A stretch of DNA of 44,225 bases from Saccoglossus kowalevskii (taxonomy: Eukaryota > Hemichordata > Enteropneusta > Harrimaniidae), in NCBI RefSeq assembly GCF_000003605.2, contig NW_003106261.1, positions 1 to 44,225 on the forward strand. Direction: 5' to 3'. Below are positions 37,691-44,225 of this stretch, in pieces; positions within the stretch are counted from its first letter, which is position 1, and each line of letters starts with the position of its first letter. The notes below the pieces were generated by a model. That model ran no database searches and was not told the origin of the DNA. It saw only the letters and a program-made list of their open reading frames with translations. The translations under genes and the position numbers were made by a program.

Positions 37691-38689
37691 CTATAGAACA
37701 GACAGTCGGCAACCAATCTTTGTGTACTAGCCAATAATTGCTTATAATATGCGTTTACGTTGTCTATATAACCGACAGTCGGCCACCAATCTTGGTGCAC
37801 TAGCCAATAATTGCTTATAATATGCGTTTACGTTGTCTATAGAACCGACACTCGGCCACCAATCTGTGTGTACTAGCCAATAATTGCTTATAATATGCGT
37901 TTACGTTGTCTATAGAACCGTCAGTCGGCCACCAATCTTTGTGCACTAGCCAATAATTGCTTATAATATGTGTTTACGTTGTCTATAGAACCGACAGTCG
38001 GCCACCAGTCTTTGTGCACTAGCCAATAATTGCTTATAATATGCGTTTACGTTGTCTATATAACCGACAGTCGGCCACCAATCTTGGTGCACTAGCCAAT
38101 AATTGCTTATAATATGCGTTTACGTTGTCTATAGAACCGACAGTCGGCCACCAATCTGTTTGCACTAGCCAATAATTGCTTATAATATGCGTTTACGTTA
38201 TCTATAGAACCGGCACTCGGCCACCAATCTGTTTGCACTAGCCGATAATTGCTTATAATGTGCGTTTACGTTGTCTATAGAACCGACAGTCGGCCACCAA
38301 TCTGTTTGCACTAGCCAATAATTGCTTATAATATGCGTTTACGTTGTCTATAGAACCGACAGTCGGCCACCAATCTTGGTGCACTAGCCAATAATTGCTT
38401 ATAATATGCGTTTACGTTGTCTATAGAACCGACACTCGGCCACCAATCTTTGTGTACTAGCCAATAATTGCTTATAATATGCGTTTACGTTGTCTATAGA
38501 ACCGTCAGTCGGCCACCAATCTGTTTGCACTAGCCAATAATTGCTTATAATATGCGTTTACGTTGTCTATAGAACCGACAGTCGGCAACCAATCTTTGTG
38601 CACTAGCCAATAATTGCTTATAATATGCGTTTACGTTGTCTATAGAACCGACAGTCGGCCACCAATCTTTGTGCACTAGCCAATAATTG
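37691..38689. repeat. Copy of 1628-2320 joined to monomers like 1-300
   Basis: Pairs with 1628-2320 at 36,064 bp (494 monomers plus two), including the rare CTGTGTGTAC near 37864. This variant is therefore shared by this copy and family A copy 1, but not by copy 4. After ATAATGTGCG (38255) the order is that of the left edge of the window. Confidence 0.8.
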
Positions 38690-39870
38690 CTTATAGTATG
38701 CGTTTACGTTGTCTATAGAACCGACACTCGGCCACCAATCTTTGTGCACTAGCCAATAATTGCTTATAATATGCGTTTACGTTGTCTATAGAACCGACAG
38801 TCGGCCACCAATCTGTTTGCACTAGCAAATAATTGCTTATAATATGCGTTTATGTTGTCTTTAGAACCGACAGTCGGCCACCAATCTTGGTGCACAAGCC
38901 AATAATTGCTTATAATATGCGTTTACGTTGTCTATAGAACCGTCAGTCGGCCACCAATCTTTGTGTACTAGCTAATAATTGCTTATAATATGCGTTTACG
39001 TTGTCTATAGAACCGACACTCGGCCACCAATCTGTTTGCACTAGCCAATAATTGCTTACAATATGCGTTTACGTTGTCTATAGAACCGACAGTCGGCAAC
39101 CAATCTTTGTGCACTAGCCAATAATTGCTTATAATATGCGTTCACGTTGTCTATAGAACAGACACTCGGCCACCAATCTTTGTGCACTAGCCAATAATTT
39201 CTTATAATATGCGTTTACCTTGTCCATAGAACCGACAGTCGGCCACCAATCTTTGTGCACTAGCCAATAATTGTTTAAAACATGCGTTTACATTGTCCAT
39301 AGAACCGACAGTCGGCCACGAATCTTTGTACACTAGCCAATAATTGCTTATAATATCCGTTTACGTTGTCTATAGAACCGACAGTCGGTCACGAATCTTT
39401 GTACACTAGCCAATAATTGCTTATAATATGCGTTTACGTTGTCTATAGAACCGACACTCGGCCACCAATCTTTGTGCACTAGCCAATAATTGCTTATAAT
39501 ATGCGTTTACGTTGTCTATAGAACCGACAGTCGGTCACGAATCTTTGTACACTAGGCAATAATTGCTTATAATATGCGTTTATGTTGTCTATAGAACCGA
39601 CACTCGGCCACCAATCTTTGTGTACTAGCCAATAATTGCTTATAATATGCGTTTACGTTGTCTTTAGAACCGACACTCGGCCACCAATCTTTGTGCACTA
39701 GCCAATAATTGCTTATAATATGCGTTTACGTTGTCTATAGAACCGACAGTCGGCCACCAATCTTGGTGCACTAGCCAATAATTGCTTATAATATGCGTTT
39801 ACGTTGTCTATAGAACCGACAGTCGGCCACCAATCTGTTTGCACTAGCCAATAATTGCTTATAATATGCG
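38690..39870. repeat. Family D block, copy 5
   Basis: Runs with 18394-19490 from TTATAGTATG (38693) through ACCTTGTCCATAG (39217), GTTTAAAACATG (39273), ATATCCGTTTACG and AGGCAATAATT to CTTGGTGC near 39765. Upstream of 38693 it lacks five monomers that the 18 kb copy has. Confidence 0.82.
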
Positions 39871-40905
39871 TTTACGTTATCTATAGAACCGGCACTCGGC
39901 CACCAATCTGTTTGCACTAGCCGATAATTGCTTATAATATGCGTTTACGTTGTCTATAGAACCGACAGTCGGCCACCAATCTTTGTGCACTAGCCAATAA
40001 TTGCTTATAATATGCGTTTACGTTGTCTATAGAACCGACAGTCGGCCACCAATCTTTGTGCACTAGCCAATAATTGCTTATAATATGCGTTTACGTTATC
40101 TATAGAACCGGCACTCGGCCACCAATCTGTTTGCACTAGCCGATAATTGCTTATAATATGCGTTTACGTTGTCTATAGAACCGACAGTCGGCCACCAATC
40201 TTTGTGCACTAGCCAATAATTGCTTATAATATGCGTTTACGTTGTCTATAGAACAGACAGTCGGCCACCAATCTTTGTGTACTAGCCAATAATTGCTTAT
40301 AATATGCGTTTATGTTGTCTTTAGAACCGACAGACAGCCACCAATCTTTGTGCACTAGCCAATAATTGCTTATAATATGCGTTTACGTTGTCTATAGAAC
40401 AGACAGTCGGCCACCAATCTTTGTGCACTAGCCAATAATTGCTTATAATATGCGTTTATGTTGTCTTTAGAACCGACAGACAGCCACCAATCTTTGTGCA
40501 CTAGCCAATAATTGCTTATAATATGCGTTTACGTTGTCTATAGAACCGACAGTCGGCCACCAATCTTGGTGCACTCGCCAATAATTGCTTATAATATGCG
40601 TTTACGTTATCTATAGAACCGGCACTCGGCCACCAATCTGTTTGCACTAGCCGATAATTGCTTATAATATGCGTTTACGTTGTCTATAGAACCGACAGTC
40701 GGCCACCAATCTGTTTGCACTAGCCAATAATTGCTTATAATATGCGTTTACGTTGTCTATAGAACCGACAGTCGGCCACCAATCTTTGTGTACTAGCCAA
40801 TAATTGCTTATAATATGCGTTTACGTTGTCTATAGAACCGACAGTCGCGCACCAATCTTTGTACACTAGCCAATAATTGCTTATAATATGCGTTTATGTT
40901 GTCTA
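39871..40905. repeat. Copy of 3590-4245 joined to a copy of 33.4-33.9 kb
   Basis: Bases 39871-40526 match 3590-4245 (497 monomers) with the same 219-bp step (39876, 40095). From about 40380 to 40905 the order matches 33370-33895. The overlap zone of about two dimers is common to both. GCACTCGCC near 40571 is a variant not seen elsewhere. Confidence 0.8.
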
Positions 40906-41837
40906 TAGAACCTACATAGCGGCCACCAATCTTTGTGCACTAGCCAATAATTGCTTATAATATGCGTTTATGTTGTCTATAGAACCGACAGTCGGCGACC
41001 AATCTTTGTACACTAGCCAATAATTGCTTATAATATGCGTTTACGTTGTCTTTAGAACCGACACTCGGCCACCAATCTTTGTGCGCTAGCCAATAATTGC
41101 TTATAATATGCGTTTATGTTGTCTATAGAACCGACAGTCGGCCACCAATCTTGGTGCACTAGCCAATAATTGCTTATAATATGCGTTTATGTTGTCTATA
41201 GAACAGCCAGTCGGCCATCAATCTTTGTACACTAGCCAATAATTGCTTATAATATGCGTTTATGTTGTCTATAGAACCGACAGTCGGCCACCAATCTTTG
41301 TGCACTAGCCAATAATTGCTTATGACATGCGTTTACGTTGTCTATAGAACAGACAGTCGGCCACCAATCTTTGTGCACTAGCCAATAATTGCTAATGATA
41401 TGCGTTTACGTTGTCTATAGAACCGACAGTCGGCCACCAATCTTTGTTGCACTAGCCAATAATTGCTTATAATATGCGTTTACGTTGTCTATAGAACCGA
41501 CACTCGGCCACCAATCTTTGTGCACTAGCCAATAATTGCTTATAATATGCGTTTATGTTGTCTTTAGAACCGACAGACAGCCACCAATCTTTGTGCACTA
41601 GCCAATAATTGCTTATAATATGTGTTTACGTTGTCTATAGAACCGACAGTCGGCCACCAGTCTTTTTGCACTAGCCAATAATTGCTTATAATATGCGTTT
41701 ACGTTGTCTATATAACCGGCACTCGGCCACCAATCTGTTTGCGCTAGCCGATAATTGCTTATAATATGCGTTTACGTTGTCTATAGAACCGACAGTCGGC
41801 CACCAATCTTTGTGCACTAGCCAATAATTGCTTATAA
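40906..41837. repeat. Patchwork monomers after a scrambled junction
   Basis: The unit at 40906-40925 reads GAACCTACATAGCGGCC, which is one base longer and scrambled relative to GAACCGACAGTCGGCC. Family A-like units (CGGCGACC, GTCTTTAG with GCGCTAGCC) follow, then AACAGCCAGTCGGCCATC, GCTAATGATATG and a TTGTTGCACTAGCC insertion (about 41447). CTGTTTGCGCTAGCC near 41737 starts the copy of 28.8 kb. Confidence 0.72.
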
Positions 41838-43257
41838 CATGCGTTTACGTTGTCAATAGAACAGACAGTCGGCCACCAATCTTTGTGCACTAGCCAATAA
41901 TTGCTTATAATATGCGTTTACGTTGTCTATAGAACAGACAGTCGGCCACCAATATTTGTGCACTAGCCAATAATTGCTTATAATATGCGTTTATGTTGTC
42001 TTTAGAACCGACAGACAGCCACCAATCTTTGTGCACTAGCCAATAATTGCTTATAATATGCGTTTACGTTGTCTATAGAACAGACAGTCGGCCACCAATC
42101 TTTGTGCACTAGCCAATAATTGCTTATAATATGCGTTTATGTTGTCTTTAGAACCGACAGACAGCCACCGATCTTTGTGCACTAGCCAATAATTGCTTAT
42201 AATATGCGTTTACGTTGTCTATAGAACAGACAGTCGGCCACCAATCTTTGTGCACTAGCCAATAATTGCTTATAACATGCGTTTACGTTGTCTATAGAAC
42301 AGACAGTCGGCCACCAATCTTTGTGCACTAGCCAATAATTGCTTATAATATGCGTTTACGTTGTCTATAGAACAGACAGTCGGCCACCAATCTGTTTGCA
42401 CTAGCCAATAATTGCTTATAATATGCGTTTACGTTGTCTATAGAACCGACAGTCGGCCACCAATCTGTTTGCACTAGCCAATAATTGCTTATAATATGCG
42501 TTTACGTTATCTATAGAACCGGCACTCGGCCACCAATCTGTTTGCACTAGCCAATAATTGCTTATAATATGTGTTTACGTTGTCTATAGAACCGACAGTC
42601 GGCCACCAATCTTTGTGCACTAGCCAATAATTGCTTATAATATGCGTTTACGTTATCTATAGAACCGACAGTCGGCCACCAATCTTTGTTGCACTAGACA
42701 ATAATTGCTTATAATATGCGTTTACGTTGTCTATACAACCGACAGTCGGCCACCAATCTTTTTACACTAGCCAATAATTGCTTATGATATGCGTTTACGT
42801 TGTCTATAGAACCGACAGTCGGCGACCAATCTTAGTGCGCTAGCCAATGATTGCTTATAATATGCGTTTATGTTGTCTATAGAACCGACAGTCGGCCACC
42901 AATCTTTGTGCACTAGCCAATAATTGCTTATGACATGCGTTTACGTTGTCTATAGAACAGACAGTCGGCCACCAATCTTTGTGCACTAGCCAATAATTGC
43001 TTGTAATATGCGTTTACGTTGTCTATAGAACAGACAGTCGGCCACCAATCTTTGTGCACTAGCCAATAATTGCTTATAATATGCGTTTACGTTGTCTATA
43101 GAACAGCCAGTCGGCCACCAATCTTTGTACACTAGCCAATAATTGCTTATAATATGCGTTTATGTTGTCTATAGAACCGACAGTCGGCCACCAATCTTTG
43201 TGCACTAGCCAATAATTGCTTATGACATGCGTTTACGTTGTCTATAGAACAGACAGT
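41838..43257. repeat. Dimer units and family C copy 7
   Basis: Second copy of 36360-37690, from TTATAACATG through TTGTTGCACTAGAC (+1, about 42686), CTATACAACC, TTATGACATG, CTTGTAATATG and AACAGCCAGTCGG. The copy ends near 43168, and the final TTATGACATG unit runs into the next block at 43257. Confidence 0.82.
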
Positions 43258-44225
43258 CGCCCAACAATCTTTGTGCACTAGCCAATAATTGCTTATAATA
43301 TGCGTTTACGTTGTCTATAGAACCGACACTCTGCCACCATGTTTTTTGCACTAGCCAATAATTGCTTATAATATGCGTTTACTTTGTCTATAGAACCGAC
43401 ACTCGGCCACCAATCTTTGTGCACTAGCCAATAATTGCTTATAATATGGTTTACGTTGTCTATAGAACCGACAGTCGGCCACCAATCTTTGTGCACTAAC
43501 GAATAATTGCTTATAATATGCGTTTACGTTGTCTATAGAACCGACAGTCGGCCACCAATCTTTTTACACTAGCCAATAATTGCTTATAATATGGTTTACG
43601 TTGTCTATAGAACCGACAGTCGGCCACCAATCTTTGTGCACTAGCCAATAATTGCTTATAATATGCGTTTACGTTGTCTATAGAACCGACAGTCGGCCAC
43701 CAATCTTTGTGCACTAGCCAATAATTGCTTATAATATGGTTTACGTTGTCTATAGAACCGACAGTCGGCCACCAATCTTTGTGCACTAGCCAATAATTGC
43801 TTATAATATGCGTTTACGTTGTCTATAGAACCGACAGTCGGCCACCAATCTTTGTGCACTAGCCAATAATTGCTTATAATATGCTTTTACGTTGTCTATA
43901 GAACCGACAGTCGGCCACCAATCTTTGTGCACTAGCCAATAATTGCTTATAATATGCTTTTACGTTGTCTATAGAACCGACAGTCGGTCACCAATCTTTG
44001 TGCACTAGCCAATAATTGCTTATAATATGAGTTTACGTTGTCTATAGAACCGACAGTCGGCCACCAATCTTTGTGCACTAGCCCATAATTGCTTATAATA
44101 TGCGTTTACGTTGTCTATAGAACCGACAGTCGGTCACCAATCTTTGTGCACTAGCCAATAATTGCTTATATATGCGTTTACGTTGTCTATAGAACCGACA
44201 GTCGGTCACCAATCTTTGTGCCCTA
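43258..44225. repeat. Copy of 14056-14584 merging into a copy of 21.75-22.33 kb; window edge
   Basis: Bases 43258-43786 repeat 14056-14584 with its three 72-bp units (deletions near 43449, 43593, 43738). From about 43643 the order also fits 21740 onward and continues as that copy, with two ATGCTTTTACG units (43881 on), CGGTCACC and ATATGAGTTTACG. A one-base deletion (CTTATATATGC) lies near 44169. The array runs off the window 59 consensus positions into a unit, so its true right end is not seen. Confidence 0.82.

Larger units (their letters stand above)
1..44225. repeat. 73-bp satellite DNA array, 605 full monomers plus one partial
   Basis: Every part of the window can be read as head-to-tail copies of one 73-bp unit in a single orientation. 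The first unit starts at base 1 and the last, partial unit starts at 44168. I followed the register through the window and found 37 single-base indels and no larger interruption. Insertions lie near 2951, 2972, 6184, 7645, 8086, 10125, 10774, 10854, 13417, 15597, 15896, 20198, 20495, 22556, 36165, 37208, 40915, 41447 and 42686. Deletions lie near 5599, 8108, 8186, 10808, 13445, 13474, 14246, 14391, 14536, 15925, 15953, 20523, 20551, 21835, 43449, 43593, 43738 and 44169. The net of +1 matches the window length. No reading frame on either strand stays open beyond a few monomers. A eukaryotic satellite is inferred; the family is not recognised. Confidence 0.97.

Noticed and set aside
2846-43859. 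Minus-strand open frames of 62-91 codons (for example 5476-5679, 14309-14584, 43511-43786)
   Set aside because: They are the satellite read backwards. Because 73 is not a multiple of 3, a frame passes through all phases and meets a stop within about two units of majority sequence. The longer frames appear where one-base indels (such as ATATGGTTTACG or TTGTGGCAC) shift the phase. Most start at GTG, not ATG, and the same peptides recur at paralogous blocks.
1-44225. CRISPR array
   Set aside because: There are no unique spacers between repeats. The whole 73-bp unit repeats, variants are shared between distant units, and no cas genes are present.
1-44225. tRNA, rRNA or SINE-derived repeat
   Set aside because: I saw no A/B box pair of a polymerase III promoter, no cloverleaf and no rRNA-like string; the 11-bp and 9-bp dyads are too short to be RNA genes.
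1-44225. Telomere repeat or interstitial telomeric DNA
   Set aside because: No runs of a G-rich 5-8 bp telomeric unit on either strand.

Overview
The whole 44,225-base window is one uninterrupted head-to-tail satellite array. The unit is 73 bp and about 41% GC. It starts in register at base 1 and ends 59 bases into a unit. I count 605 complete monomers plus the partial last one. The only length changes I found are 37 single-base indels (19 insertions, 18 deletions, net +1), and this total agrees with the window length. I see no protein-coding gene, RNA gene, transposon, CRISPR array, inverted monomer or unrelated spacer.

An array this long and regular, with layered higher-order repeats, points to eukaryotic heterochromatin (centromeric, pericentromeric, subtelomeric or B-chromosome type). 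The sequence alone does not name the organism, and I do not recognise this monomer as a described family. A prokaryotic or organellar source is unlikely but is not excluded by the sequence itself.

The monomer has two parts. Positions of about 58 to 14, across the monomer boundary (the CTAGCCAATAATTG and CTTATAATATGCG stretches), change little. Positions of about 28 to 57 carry a small set of recurring alternatives, for example CAGTCGG, CACTCGG, CAGACAGCC or GTCAGTCGG followed by CTTTGTGC, CTTGGTGC, CTGTTTGC, TTTGTACAC or TTTTTACAC. These combinations act as barcodes and reveal many paralogous blocks of about 0.4 to 1.5 kb spread through the window. Block distances are whole numbers of monomers once indels are counted (for example 34, 75, 79, 134, 299, 415 and 497 units).

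Layout: block family A (markers AGGCAATAATT, CACTCGTTCACC, GTTGTGTTTAG and the variants that follow) lies near 0.6-2, 4.3-5.5, 16.4-17.6, 22.6-23.9, 25.2-26.6 and 35-36.2 kb. Family B (GTCGCGCACC, CATTGTGTAC) lies near 2-2.9 and 32.3-33.2 kb. Family C (GTTATCTATAG, TTGTTGCACTAGAC, CTATACAACC) lies near 5.7, 7.2, 9.6, 15.1, 19.7, 36.9 and 42.4 kb. Family D (TTATAGTATG, GCAAATAATT, ACCTTGTCCATAG) lies near 18, 24, 26.7, 34 and 38.7 kb. Between them are short local amplifications of 1, 2, 3 or 6 monomers. The window therefore records repeated unequal exchange or copying, with a few joins that carry a one-base scar. No multi-gene system is present; what is of interest is the monomer's architecture and the history written in its variants.
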